NCBI GenBank assembly: GCA_964058805.1
Contig: CAXKVV010000602.1
Span: 1-52,064, forward strand
Direction: 5' to 3'
Length of the DNA: 52,064 nucleotides
Origin: Schoenoplectus triqueter
Taxonomy: Eukaryota > Streptophyta > Magnoliopsida > Poales > Cyperaceae
Each line of letters starts with the position of its first letter. The stretch's first letter is position 1. The position numbers and the translations under genes are program-made. This document shows, piece after piece, positions 28,715 to 38,482 of the stretch. Under the pieces are notes generated by a model. The model was not told the DNA's origin, did not search any database, and saw only the letters and a list, made by a program, of their open reading frames with translations.

Positions 28715-29986
28715 CAAATAATTGTCAAATGATTCCGTTCTTCAAATCGTCCGAACTTTAAATTGTGATCTCGATCTATCCAATTTGTAATAAATACCCT
28801 CAGAAGCTAATTAGTCAAATAATATTTTCATTTCGGAATGAGAAATGACTAAAATACTCTTAAATATATCTATAAAAATATAATTAAAATATTTATGTTA
28901 TACAAACTTCTAATTTATAAAAAAAATTATTTAAAAGATATCGCAAATTGACCTGTTTAAATACTGTAAAATATAATATATATGGAACAAAATTTCAGGG
29001 ATTACAACGGACCAAGAGGAAAAAAAATGTAATATTGCGCTCCAGAGCGAGGTAGCAGAAGGATGGAGAGGAGACGAACGAGATGACCGATCTGCCTAAT
29101 GATGAATTACTCGCTCCATAATCATCACTGTAAAAAAAGAGGCGACGAAAAAGAACAAAAAAATGAGATTAAGGAAACACAAAAATCCTATACATTTTCC
29201 CTCCGATTATATCCCAATTAAAGAATAACCTCCTTCATTATCTCTTCCTTCCCCTTCCGTCCTCTACTTTTCTCCGTCGTGGAGCACAGTCTAAGAATCG
29301 TGTCCGGGACAACGCGACGTGTTGTTCCATGCTGCCGAGACCCTTTCCATGTATCATGTGATGAAACTGTGAAAGATGAAGACAAACCTCCAAGAATCCT
29401 ACTCTTTTGACCACTCCTCTTCACGACTCGACGTGAATGTCTGGATGTGGGTCCATACTGCCAGTGACTCGGGACTGGAAATTACTGTGCAAAATGGCGA
29501 GCGAGATTGAGATTGATGTTTAGTAACTAATAATGAAAACAATTATATCCTGCATGGCTTGAGGCTCGCCTCCGTTTCTCAACCACTTGCGTTTTATTTA
29601 TTAAATAATCATTATCAGCACTGCGTGAACGTCACGAACATAATATACTCGTTTATTGTTGTTCCAACCTTTAATTTATTTATAGATCCAGAAGAGATTG
29701 TGAAGAAATCACTCATAAATCAACTGACAATTAAGCAGCAGTTCATTATTAACTAAACACTGCACTGGTCCTACTGGAGACTGGAGAAAAGAAGAACCGA
29801 ACAGAGCTAGCGGTACCAGCAGCATCGCATTAAATCAACCTCTGTTCTATTCCCTTCCGCTTCTACACAGATCCGTCTTTTTTCTCACCTCTCTGTCTGT
29901 CTATCCATCCATCATTACATCCATCTATCACTCAAAAATCTCTCACAGCTCTCTCTCTCTCTCTCTCTCTCTCTAAATCTTCATCC
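28715..29986 (+). promoter_or_regulatory. Unique DNA between satellite edge and NHL gene: upstream region and leader
   Basis: About 1.27 kb with no supported gene. The first 280 bp are AT-rich and show no monomer structure. From about 29030 the composition becomes more mixed. A TATA-like tatttatag at 29677-29685 could serve the NHL gene and would imply a leader of roughly 270 bases; this is a weak call. The pyrimidine-rich stretch from about 29850 to 29974 looks like a plant 5' leader. Short open frames here (29218-29424 minus, 29559-29756 plus) show no protein-like features and I do not call them. Confidence 0.45.
29949..29974 (+). repeat. (CT)13 microsatellite in NHL leader
   Basis: Thirteen CT dinucleotides end 12 bases before the NHL start codon. 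Pyrimidine runs of this kind are common in plant 5' leaders. The length is likely to vary between individuals. Confidence 0.9.
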
Positions 29987-30829
29987 ATGTCATCCGGCTC
30001 CGAATCTGACGATGACTTGAAATCTGGCAGCGGCGGCAAGGGGATCGGCCGCCTCATTGCCCTTGCCGTCTTATGCTTCCTAATTCTCGCCGGAATAACC
30101 GCTCTCGTTCTGTACCTTGTCTACCGGCCACATCACCCCCATTTCTCGGTCATATCAGTTGCCATTGTGACCTTCTCCAACTCCACTTTGCCCTTCAACA
30201 CCATCACGGCTGCTATTCAGCCAACCTTGATAGTTCGAAACCCGAACTCGCACACCAAGATCCTCTACGACCGAGTCGAGATGTATGTTACGTATCATGA
30301 TGCGCCTATCACTTCTCCTGTGCTGCTTCCACCTCTGACTCAAGTACGTCTCTCCATCCCTTCAATTGGATTTATTTTTATTTGTTAGCTGGTGCTGGCT
30401 AGCTAACTACATAAATATTTTGGCCAAAAGATGATTCAAAACATATACCATGTATTATAAGAGAGTGAGCTATACAAAAGATGTACGAACAGTAAAACTA
30501 ATTGACAGTGATGGATCTGACTTCTGAGAGATAGCGATCACATGATTAATGTATTGCAGGCCAAAGACACGTCGGTGGTGGTGTCGCCTGTACTGGGTGG
30601 GCCCTCTGTGCCAGCATCACCCGATGTGGTAGGAGCACTGGCAGCAGACCGATCATTCGGAGTGGTGCCGCTGCGTGTGATTGTGGTAGGCAGGATCAGG
30701 TACGACATGGGCCTGTTTCACGGCGAGTGGAGATCCCTTTATGTCAGGTGTAACATGCTAGTAGGAGCCAAAACTGGACTCACTGGCCCAGTGCCACTGA
30801 TTTCAATCCCTGATTGCAGTGTTAATTAA
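29987..30829 (+). CDS. NDR1/HIN1-like (NHL) protein with LEA_2 domain; two exons
   Basis: Exons are 29987-30343 and 30560-30829; the 216-bp intron has GT (caa/gtacgt) and AG (ttgcag/gcc) borders in phase 0. The product is 208 residues, the usual size for the family. Residues 1-20 are hydrophilic and acidic/Gly-rich (SGSESDDDLKSG). Residues 22-45 form one transmembrane segment (LIALAVLCFLILAGITALVLYL) and are followed by YRP. A LEA_2-type domain covers roughly residues 55-200, with the family NPN motif (RNPNSHTKILYD), a predicted beta-rich stretch, and Cys residues near the C-terminus (VRCNMLVG, IPDCSV). NHL proteins are single-pass membrane proteins of the plasma membrane or endomembranes; some act in pathogen or abiotic stress responses. 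Which branch this one belongs to is not settled. The start is the only good ATG after the CT-rich leader. It is the gene nearest the satellite array, and the frame has no defects. Confidence 0.9.
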
Positions 30830-31320
30830 TTAGTTAAGAGCACTGTTTTGGTTTTTAGATCTGTTTAGCTTCATTTCTTCTCCCCCTTTTTTGTTTTTTT
30901 TTTCTTTTCTAAAATTACATTAATTGCTCTTTTTGTTTGTTTTGTTTTGCTTAATTGCATGTATGATGTATGAAGTTGTACAAATTAAGGATGAAAAGTT
31001 GGATAGAAACAAATTTCTTTTCGAAGTAGCAGGCAATTGCCAGCTATTGTATTAATAGTAGAAAAAGTATTTATACATGCTTAATTGCGTGTATGATGTA
31101 TGAAATAAAACAATTAAGTTGGCAAATTGGGAGTTGCTAATTGATGGTTTGGTCAACCAAGTACAGTGTCATTAAGTTGGATCCAACAGTACATTAATTG
31201 CATTATAACTTTGATGGAGGTGCATTAAATAGTCTCAGGAGCAAAGTTGAAATAAAATTTTCTGTTGGGTGGATCGGGAATTAAGTAGGCAGTTGGCAGT
31301 ACCGATTGAAATCATATTGC
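30830..31320 (+). other. 3' flank of NHL gene
   Basis: No gene seen. A T-rich stretch follows the stop codon (30880-30910), and a plant-type poly(A) signal candidate AATAAA lies at 31104-31109. A short stretch is duplicated about 130 bp apart: tgcttaattgcatgtatgat near 30949 and a near-identical copy near 31079. It could influence 3' end formation, but nothing shows this. Confidence 0.35.
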
Positions 31321-31349
31321 AGACATAGACACGTGGATCTGAATTATTT

Positions 31350-31495
31350 TGATAATTTTGATAATGAATTTTTAAATAAATATGAAAAATTAAAAATTAT
31401 AATTCATCATAAATCGAATAATTGATAATTTTGATAATGAATTTTTAAATAAATATGAAAAAACTATAAAAAATTATAGTCCATCATAAATCGTT
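31350..31495 (+). repeat. Two-copy 73-bp tandem duplication
   Basis: The block tgataattttgataatgaa at 31350 recurs at 31423. Both copies continue through tttttaaataaatatgaaaaa and end in catcataaatcg. The copies differ at several positions and by small indels. It is AT-rich and non-coding. Confidence 0.75.
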
Positions 31496-31582
31496 AAATT
31501 AGAATCGTTCGTAAAATATAAAAAAAATTAATGATTTTTTAATGAACTATCAAATAAAGTTATATGAAATGTGAAATACTAT

Positions 31583-31682
31583 CGATGCATAAATAAAATA
31601 ATATATATATAATTATCAAAATAACTCATTGTCGATGTATAAATAAAATAAGATATCTATAATTATCAAAATAACTCATTGC
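31583..31682 (+). repeat. Two-copy 50-bp tandem duplication
   Basis: The unit beginning cgatgcataaataaaata at 31583 is repeated from 31633 (cgatgtataaataaaata), each copy ending in aattatcaaaataactcatt. There are about four mismatches between copies. Confidence 0.8.
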
Positions 31683-31712
31683 CAAGAGATCCCTCCCTAT
31701 ACAATACACACA

Positions 31713-31745
31713 CTAGTATTATGCCCGCAGTTTATTACGGGTGAT
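31713..31745 (-). mobile_element. Probable Helitron 3' terminus (minus strand)
   Basis: Read on the minus strand the sequence ends in a short CCCG...CGGG hairpin followed by cataatACTAG and then T, the classical layout of a plant Helitron 3' end (hairpin about 10 bases before CTAG, insertion before T). The other end should be a TC at higher coordinate, but I could not find it with confidence, so the length is unknown. Confidence 0.4.
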
Positions 31746-32255
31746 AGTTTAAAAAAAATATATTTTCATCGAAAACAAAGAAAATAAGAAATGAATATAA
31801 TTTAGCAATTAATATAAATTTAAATTATGGATAAGAAAATTAATGTAAAATAAATGAAGAATTGAGAAAAAAGATGAGATTCATAATTTAAGAAAATTTT
31901 ATATTCAGAATTGAGAGAAATTGAAGGAAAAAAATAAAATAAATTAGAATAATCGTACTTTTAATAAATAATATTTTGCATACTAATTATAATTTAGAGA
32001 AAATTATAACTTAAATATAAATGAGCACATAGTTAGGGACGGAGACAGGCAAACTAACAGGGGTCTGATCCCTTAACTTTAAAAAAAGTTAATTAAATGA
32101 ATAGTTATCGAATAATTTTAATAATAAAACATAAGATTTTTAACAATTCTCCAGCCCTATCAATCATATTTCAGCTTCTTGTTCGACAATCATAATTCCA
32201 ATAATTTTATCTGATAGACCTTTCAAAGTTCTAGGATGGTGGTATTGAAAGATCA
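31746..32255. other. AT-rich intergenic DNA
   Basis: No gene seen. It may be the body of the minus-strand Helitron that ends at 31713. A GC-richer island near 32036-32075 (gggacggagacagg ... aggggtctgatccc) resembles the end of a decayed DNA transposon, but no partner end was found. Confidence 0.3.
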
Positions 32256-33400
32256 AAATAGTGCAAGAATGTAAAGAATCTAAAGTAGAAATGTATAAAC
32301 CAATTTAGGGCTTAATGTTCAAGTGTAATGGCAGCGGAATACAATTTAAATCAATTCAATTCTCACAAGAATATAACAATCAAAGAAATATGAGAAAAGA
32401 AAAGTAAAGATAAAATAAGAACACAAAATGTAACAAAGTTCGGATTTAACAATGCCTACGTCTCCGGGACCCTCAACCTCTAACAATTGAGATTGAGCCG
32501 ATATATTAAAAAATATTTTTATACTTGTAGAACTTGGTCTCTTATAAAAATGGGTTATCAAGCCTATCGGTAACAAGAGTGACAACACACTCAAAACAAG
32601 AAGTAAGTGACAACACACTCAAGAAAAGATGAGCACTACAGCTCAAAAGAATGTTTTCAAGAAGATCACGAAAAATCAAGTTGGAAGAATAGAGAGAAAT
32701 TAGATTGAGCTTGAACAAAGATTTGGCTAATTGAGTGTTTCAATCTCTTGAATTATCTCTCTCACTTTTTATATCGCTAGTAAACTCTCTGAAGTAATAA
32801 TTTAGCTAGATGGATCAGATATAACCTTGAGAGAGATGATCCTTTTAAAATAGATCTTCTGAAACAGCTGAAGAAACTATTTTTCGGCCTGAACCGTTAT
32901 AACGGTTTACAAATTGTTATAACAGTTTAGAAAGAATAGTCGTTGGATCAACTGAGCTGAAACATTATAACGATTCATCAAATCGTTATACGTTTCATGA
33001 ATCGTTGTAACGATTACAGAATCATTATACGTTTCACAAATCGTTGTAACGATTACTGAATCATTACATAACGATACACTCTGGTTTCTTTAAGAATGTT
33101 TCTGCCTTAAAATATTTTTGAGTATTGAGATGAACCGTTATAACGATTACCAAACCGTTATAACGATTCTCTGGGCAAAAGGATTTTTTTTGTTGTTTAA
33201 GCTCAATTTATCTTGACCCATTCAACTCAGTTTGAGTTTAAGTAAATCTAAGCCTAATGCAGTCTTGATTATACTCTTGTATCCCAGCACTAGTTTTGGT
33301 TTTTGTGCACTAGTTCATTTGCATGTTAATCTCTACACAAAACTGAAACAAGGCAAATTGTAAAATTCAAGATTATTTTGCAAATCGACAAATCAAAGAA
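32256..33400. repeat. Old non-coding dispersed repeat, LTR-like, limits unclear
   Basis: No protein-coding frame is supported. It has features often seen in decayed plant LTR sequence: a mixed-composition stretch around 32430-32490 (cctacgtctccgggaccctc), a TATA-like cttataaaaatggg at 32535, and the near-duplicate phrase gtgacaacacactcaa at about 32577 and 32607. It also holds the palindrome cluster described separately. Parts recall, loosely, the duplicated 1-kb segments at 34607 and 46113 (ttctcacaa, an aataaagaag-like stretch, a tacttgtagaac phrase matching tacaagtatagaacc). I could not find clean TG/CA ends or a target duplication. Confidence 0.35.
32892..33165. repeat. Cluster of palindromic CGTTATAACG-like motifs
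   Basis: The perfect 16-bp palindrome aaccgttataacggtt lies at 32892-32907. Variants follow at about 32913, 32961, 32981, 33001, 33022, 33040, 33061, 33133 and 33151, such as aatcgttgtaacgatt, aatcattatacg and aaccgttataacgatt. Part of the cluster is a 39-bp tandem duplication (atcgttgtaacgatta at 33001 and 33040). The function is unknown. Confidence 0.8.
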
Positions 33401-33611
33401 AATGTTAAGTGTAACACTATTAATCATTTTTCGTCTATAAAAATCATAATTCCTCATACAAATAATAATATTATTTAAAAAATAGTTCAATGTGATGATT
33501 GATATTAACTCTAAAAATTCATTAAAAATCTGAACCGTTACAGAATTAAAATATTTAAATATTTTTAATACTTAAATGTGTAATAAAAAACAAAGATAAC
33601 ACACTAAACTT

Positions 33612-34062
33612 GAGGGTCTGTTTGGATGGTGTAGAATAGCACTATTTTGAGAATAACAGTACTGTTTTTAGGTTAGCAACTATCCAAACACAAAATTAAA
33701 ATCGAAAATAGCAGCAGAACAATGCTAATTCGCTAATCCATAGAAAACGTTGGGTTAGCGAATTAGCGTCCATAAGAGGAATGAAAATAATATTTTTTTA
33801 TATTAATATGGAGTAGTATTAAATAAATATTATTATTAAATAAAATATTAAAAAATAGTTAATTATTTTAACCATTCTTTTCGTTGTTCTTATATTTTTA
33901 TTCAAACAACATTTTACCAACATAAAATAGTAAAAATTAATATTATTCTCATATATTCTGAGTTATCACTAACATCATATTATTTTAAACTACTAACTTA
34001 AACATACTAACTTAAACAGTACTATTCTTACACTAATTTTTTTACCATCCAAACACACCCTC
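33612..34062. mobile_element. 451-bp MITE with terminal inverted repeats
   Basis: The left end gagggtctgtttggatggt (33612-33630) matches the reverse complement of the right end (34044-34062) at 18 of 19 positions; counting the outer TT/AA the inverted repeat is 21 bp. There is no coding sequence, and the interior is AT-rich. An internal hairpin has arms at 33724-33739 (gctaattcgctaatcc) and 33752-33767. The gggtctgtttgg terminus is common in plant MITEs of the PIF/Harbinger and hAT groups. I see no clear target-site duplication, so the superfamily is left open. Confidence 0.8.
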
Positions 34063-34606
34063 AATATACACAGCATGAAGGTGTCAATGTGACTGAAAAG
34101 CGTGTCAAAACAATTATAATTAGTTATTACAACTACAAAACAGCAATCATTATAACACGAAATGGCAAAAAACAAAAAGATTTTTCAGCGCAGAACAAGT
34201 TCCAAGAAGTCGAATAAAAAGGAAACTTCCCTTCCGAAAGGCGAGAAGCGTCAACGATTTGGGTGGATGTAGATTTGCGAGCGTTGATTGTTGACTTACT
34301 ATATATTTACATTTACATTTGCACTTGCACGTGGTTATGTGTGCTTCTGCGTAAATTAATTATTGAATTAATTGTGAACAAAAGGGCATCTTCAATCAAA
34401 ACCATTACATATATTATTTACATGCATCAAGAATTGAGAATTTTATAGTACCTCTTCTTGGTGGCGTTCCTAGTTTGTCTGTGTGCATCCGGACAGGCGG
34501 GGTACCATAACACGCATCAAGTCATGACTCATGAATGCATGCAGCACGACACGAGTAATACGACAAGCTTCTTTTGTTATGTACACACCCTGAACACCTG
34601 CCCAAG
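34063..34606. other. Intergenic DNA without recognisable gene
   Basis: No supported gene or RNA. Short repeated words occur (tttacatttacatttgcactt near 34308; atgcatcaag/acgcatcaag near 34422 and 34512). The open frame 34263-34448 is short, rich in I, L and Y, and shows no conserved feature. Confidence 0.4.
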
Positions 34607-35598
34607 TAAAGCTGTATAACATTAACAACACATCATCGACCTTTTATCTTTTGCAGAAAAAACTCATCAGATAATTATTAGTAACAGTAGCAACTTTAAT
34701 TTATCCGACAAATAAAGAAAAAAATAGACAGATGTATAATTTATAAACAGTTCGAACTCAAACAAATAAATATTAAAAATATTTTTTAAAACATAGCTCG
34801 GATATATATTTCTTTCGAAATTTAAATTCGCGTCACTCCGCAGAGACGAATACTATCGTATATACTAAAATTTCAGTTCATTAAAAATATTTTTTAGTTT
34901 CTACATATTATTTGTGAGTAAAAAATACATTAATTTATAATGACAGTGCACTTTCTTGGTTTAGAAACTTAAATTGTACGGTTCTTCTTGAATTCTGACC
35001 CTCCTCCGAAACATTCCAGATCAATTTGAAAAAAATCTTTAAAAAAGTTTAGAAATAGAAAAATATTTATTACGCATATTTTGAATATATATAAATTCAT
35101 TCTGTTTTAAATGTCATTTTATATATATTTCATTAAAAATTATTAAATTAGAATATAAAAAATTGTTAATGATGAACTATGAAATAAAACTTAAATAATA
35201 TGAAATTTAAAACACTAAAAAAATTGTGAGCGCAATTAATACTATATAATTTAACACAAATGAATGGGTTTGTCCTAATTTTAAAGTTTGTGATAATGAA
35301 AGGCAATTCATTTAATTCTCACAAATAAATATTATAACTAAAGTAAATAAAGAAGAGAAGAAATAATAATGCAAATAAAGAGACGCGATATAACAGAGTT
35401 GAAGCATTGATGTCTACATTTCTGAAAACCACAACCATACATACTTGAATTGTGCCACACACTACAACAAAAATATTTACAAGTATAGAACCTCAGTCCT
35501 GTACAAAACAAATAGGCTACCGCATCTGTCTAAGCCAACTTTGATCCTTTATAACACATGAGGGTTGTTCAAGGTTAAGGTTGAGAAACAAAACACAA
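34607..35598 (+). repeat. Left copy of ~1-kb direct repeat flanking the LINE
   Basis: It begins taaagctgtataac and ends gagaaacaaaacacaa. It aligns almost end to end with 46113-47120, in the same orientation, with roughly one difference every 12-20 bases by eye and several small indels. It is non-coding: repeat-like AT-rich DNA in its first half and a mixed stretch (aacctcagtcctgtacaaaac near 35490) in the second. Its right end lies exactly where LINE coding sequence begins. Similarity to the other copy may run about 15 bases further (to near 35615) through a cttctag microhomology, so the junction is uncertain by that amount. Confidence 0.88.
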
Positions 35599-35906
35599 TA
35601 AAGGCTTCTAGGAGACATAGTGATCACACACCAATCATGCTTAGAACAAAGCATATAAGAAGGGGAGCAACAAGGTTCAGAATAAAGCATCACTGACTAA
35701 CATTACACGATTTCAAAAACTCATGGGTAGATGATTGGATAGCTCAAGAGGGCACTAGTTGGTCAGAGAAATACAAGAACATGAGAAACATGATTGTGCA
35801 GTGGAGTACAAACCGAGAAACACCACACAAAGAGGTACAACGAGTGCAACAAAAACTCCACAGGTTCCAAATGCAACATTCTATGCTTCAAGATGCAACA
35901 GAAGAA
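35599..35906 (+). pseudogene. LINE ORF2 fragment: endonuclease C-terminus and linker
   Basis: In one frame it reads RRHSDHTPIM, the SDH motif typical of the last conserved block of the APE-type endonuclease, and then the linker seen in plant LINEs: FKNSWVDDWIAQEG, KNMRNMIVQWSTNRE and LHRFQMQHSMLQDAT. One stop codon lies early in this stretch (after FRIKHH). Reading continues in frame across the solo LTR that follows into 36363. The rest of the endonuclease is absent because the element is truncated at about 35600. Confidence 0.8.
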
Positions 35907-36362
35907 TGTTGAGTATATTTAATAGTGGATACAATTCATGTAGTGGTAGAGAGAAGAGATGGAGGAAACAAACAAGTTCTTATCTGAAAAACTCTTTGTA
36001 ATTCTCTATTATATTATCTCTCTTACATTGTCTTGCAAAGCAACAGATTACAACTCTATTTATAGAGCCAAAACATCAAAAGAAAACTCTAGAATTAGTA
36101 ATAAATATAAAAACAGAAAACTAAACAGTCTAGTCAAATCTGACCTATGTCTATTAAAATTATCATAACTTTCTCTAAAAAACTCTAATCGACTTGAAAC
36201 TTGAACCATTAAAAACTAGACTTAAAGAGCTTTAAATTTATAGCTCATATACCTAAAACAAGGTTCGGATGGTCTGTCAAAATTTCTAATGAATCAGCCT
36301 TAAATTCTATTGACTGGACAACAAACTTCAAGAAAATATTAATTAAGTTTATATTTTCAATA
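35907..36362 (+). mobile_element. 456-bp solo LTR (probably Copia type) in the LINE
   Basis: The element starts TGTTGAGTATATT and ends TTTTCAATA, the latter probably a decayed TTTTCAACA. It is flanked by exact 5-bp direct repeats aagaa at 35902-35906 and 36363-36367. Deleting the element plus one repeat restores the LINE frame without a stop (DATEEQTILRE). A TATA-type box tatttatag lies at 36057-36065, about 150 bases into the element. No internal retrotransposon region is present, so it is a solo LTR left by recombination between two LTRs. The plus-strand orientation is taken from the TATA box. Confidence 0.82.
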
Positions 36363-37269
36363 AAGAACAAACAATCTTGAGAGAATGCGATGCAGCTGAA
36401 GAAAGGTTGTACATTTATTGGAGACAGCGATCAAGCATGAGATCGCAACACCTTTTTTCATGCCGTGGCTACACAGCGTCGAAGGATAAACCGCATATTG
36501 ACAATACAAAATAGTTTAGGACAACAAATAAAAGCCGAAAAGGAAGTATGTCATGTGTTTTATGCATATTTTAAAAACTACTATGCAGCCACGAGAACAT
36601 GGGATGAAGGAGAACAAAAGGCGACCGAATACTTAGCACAATTTCAACTATTGGAACACCAACAAATACCAGTAGAGAGGAGAGAGAGCTCATGGCAAGG
36701 ATCCCCCGATCAAAATGAAGTTAGGCAATGCGTCTTCCAACCAAGCCCGGAGAAAGTACCGAGGTTAGATGGGCTTATGGCCAAATTCATACAAGAAAAT
36801 TGGGAGATTATGGGTCCAGATATTGTCAAAATCATCTGACGAGCCTTCACCACATCCACTGCACCTATCGAATGGATGACTTGCCATGTCATATTAATTA
36901 CCAAGAACACTAAACCTAAAACACCAAAAGATTATAGGTCTATTAGCATTGATAATATCCTTTATAGGCTGCTAGCAAAGATTATAACAAATAGATTCTA
37001 ACATTTTATGAACTCGATTATTTCTAAGACCCAATCAGCCTTCATCAAAAGAAGAAGCATCATAGATAATACAATTCTAATGAAAGAGGTGCTCCACTCT
37101 TTCAACTCGACCAATTATAACGAACGAGCTTTTGCATTGAAAGTCGATATCAATAAAGCTTTTGATACGTTAGAATGAGTCTTCATTGAACATGTGCTCA
37201 AAAAGATTAGGGTCCCACGGAGCCTCATTGATCTGATTATATCTTGCCTTAAGTCGAGCAAAATTACAA
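36363..37269 (+). pseudogene. LINE ORF2 fragment: linker and N-terminal half of reverse transcriptase
   Basis: It reads CDAAEERLYIYWRQRS, then after a frameshift near 36440 DRNTFFHAVATQRRRINRI, and continues to KFIQENWEIMGPDIVKII, the lead-in to the RVT_1 domain. RT blocks follow: CHVILITKNTKPKTPKDYR, FMNSIISKTQSAFIKRR and LKVDINKAFDTLE. In-frame stops follow KII (36837), NRF (about 37000) and DTLE (about 37176), where functional relatives have W; a TGG to TGA change fits the last. The frame resumes exactly beyond the Helitron. Confidence 0.85.
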
Positions 37270-37739
37270 TCTATACTATTATATAAAGCATCTAAGAATT
37301 GGAGGGTCCATTTTTTATCATTGTAAATTTTTATTATACCCATTTTATCCCTCAATTAGACGGATAATATTTATTGTTGGTTGATCGAACGTATGTGATC
37401 GCGTCCATTGATCCTCTCTTTCTCTCCATTTCTTTCCCTTATATACTATTATTTCCATAATTTTTATTTTTTATTTAGCAACTTTGTGCATATTTGGTAA
37501 GAAATTAATGGTGATAATATATGTTAGAATAATTTACTTTTCTTTCCATAAAAATCATGAATCATTAACTCATATTGTGCAAAAATCTCATCCAAGATTA
37601 AATATAATTTTTATTATATATTTTCTCTATAATTTGGTGAATTTATAATTTAATATTAGATAAATGTGAATTTTTTTATCTTATAATATTTTAATGTTTA
37701 AATAAAAAATTCTTCTACAACGCGCGGGTATATAACTAG
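37270..37739 (+). mobile_element. 470-bp non-autonomous Helitron
   Basis: It begins TCTATACTATTATATAAAGC at 37270, a standard plant Helitron 5' end, and ends cgcgcgggtatataaCTAG at 37739, a standard 3' end with a GC-rich hairpin zone just before CTAG. It lies between A (37269) and T (37740), as Helitrons do, with no target duplication. Removing it rejoins the LINE frame exactly (SKIT to ILVNAQGDGF), which confirms both borders at single-base level. It is too short to encode RepHel, and the interior is AT-rich. Confidence 0.9.
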
Positions 37740-38482
37740 TTCTGGTAAATGCCCAAGGAGATGGATTCCTACAGCCGACAAGGGGTTTGAGACAGAGTTG
37801 CCCGCTCTCACCTTATTTATTCATAATTTCTATGGAATTCTTAACCATGGCCCTTAACAAAGCAGCTACAGAAGGAAGAGTGGTCGGGATTAAGCTAGAA
37901 TCGACAGCCCCTACCCTCATACACGTTCTTTATGCTGATGATTTAGTCATCTTTGCTCAAGCTAGGGTAGACGAAATACAAGAACTAAAGGGAATCCTTC
38001 AAGAGTTTGGTGACGCATCAGGTCTCACAATCAACCTCACCAAATCACGGATTTGGTTTGGTAACAAATGCACACATAATTGTATGCAATTGGTGCTAAA
38101 TCGGATGCAAGCAACCTCGGCACGAGAAGAGGATAAATACTTGGGCATTATGGTGCAACAAAAGAGGGGTACGACAGACCACACAAATATGTTGTTAGAG
38201 AATAGCTTCTTCAGAAAATTTGAATGATGGAAGATGCAGCTATTATCCCATCCGGGAAGATTAGTCCTCATTAAATCAGTGTTAGTATCAATTTCAGTCT
38301 ATTACATGTCTACCATAGCATTATCTGCCAAAATAACCAGAGAGCTAACGAGCCTTATAAGAAAATTCTTTTGGGTCAAGATGAAAAGAGACCAGTTTCT
38401 GGTAATGATAAGTTGGGATAAGATGTGTATACCCATTGAGGAAGGGGGCCTGAACATAAGGGATTTCAAAAAGATGAACGAA
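37740..38482 (+). pseudogene. LINE ORF2 fragment: C-terminal half of reverse transcriptase with YADD
   Basis: The frame reads GLRQSCPLSPYLFIISMEF, then the catalytic HVLYADDLVIF (YADD at 37931-37942), INLTKSRIWFG and DKYLGI. A stop interrupts at 38226-38228 (FE-stop-WKMQ), and the frame continues as LSHPGRLVLIKSVL, FFWV and GGLNIRDFKKMNE. These are RVT_1 palm and thumb blocks in the usual order of plant L1 elements. The catalytic YADD is intact although the gene is dead. It is cut off by the 5.1-kb insertion. The LINE appears to continue at 43564 with ALLMK, matching the usual N-x-A-L-L-x-K continuation. Confidence 0.88.

Noticed and set aside
29218..29424. 68-codon minus-strand open frame near the NHL gene
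   Set aside because: It lies in the presumed NHL promoter, has no conserved feature or codon signature and overlaps nothing known.
29559..29756. 65-codon plus-strand open frame upstream of NHL
   Set aside because: The product is low-complexity (I, N, F, Q rich) with no family resemblance, and it is likely leader or promoter DNA.
32036..32075. gggacggagacagg ... aggggtctgatccc, similar to a hAT or MITE terminus
   Set aside because: No opposing inverted repeat or target duplication was found within about 1 kb.
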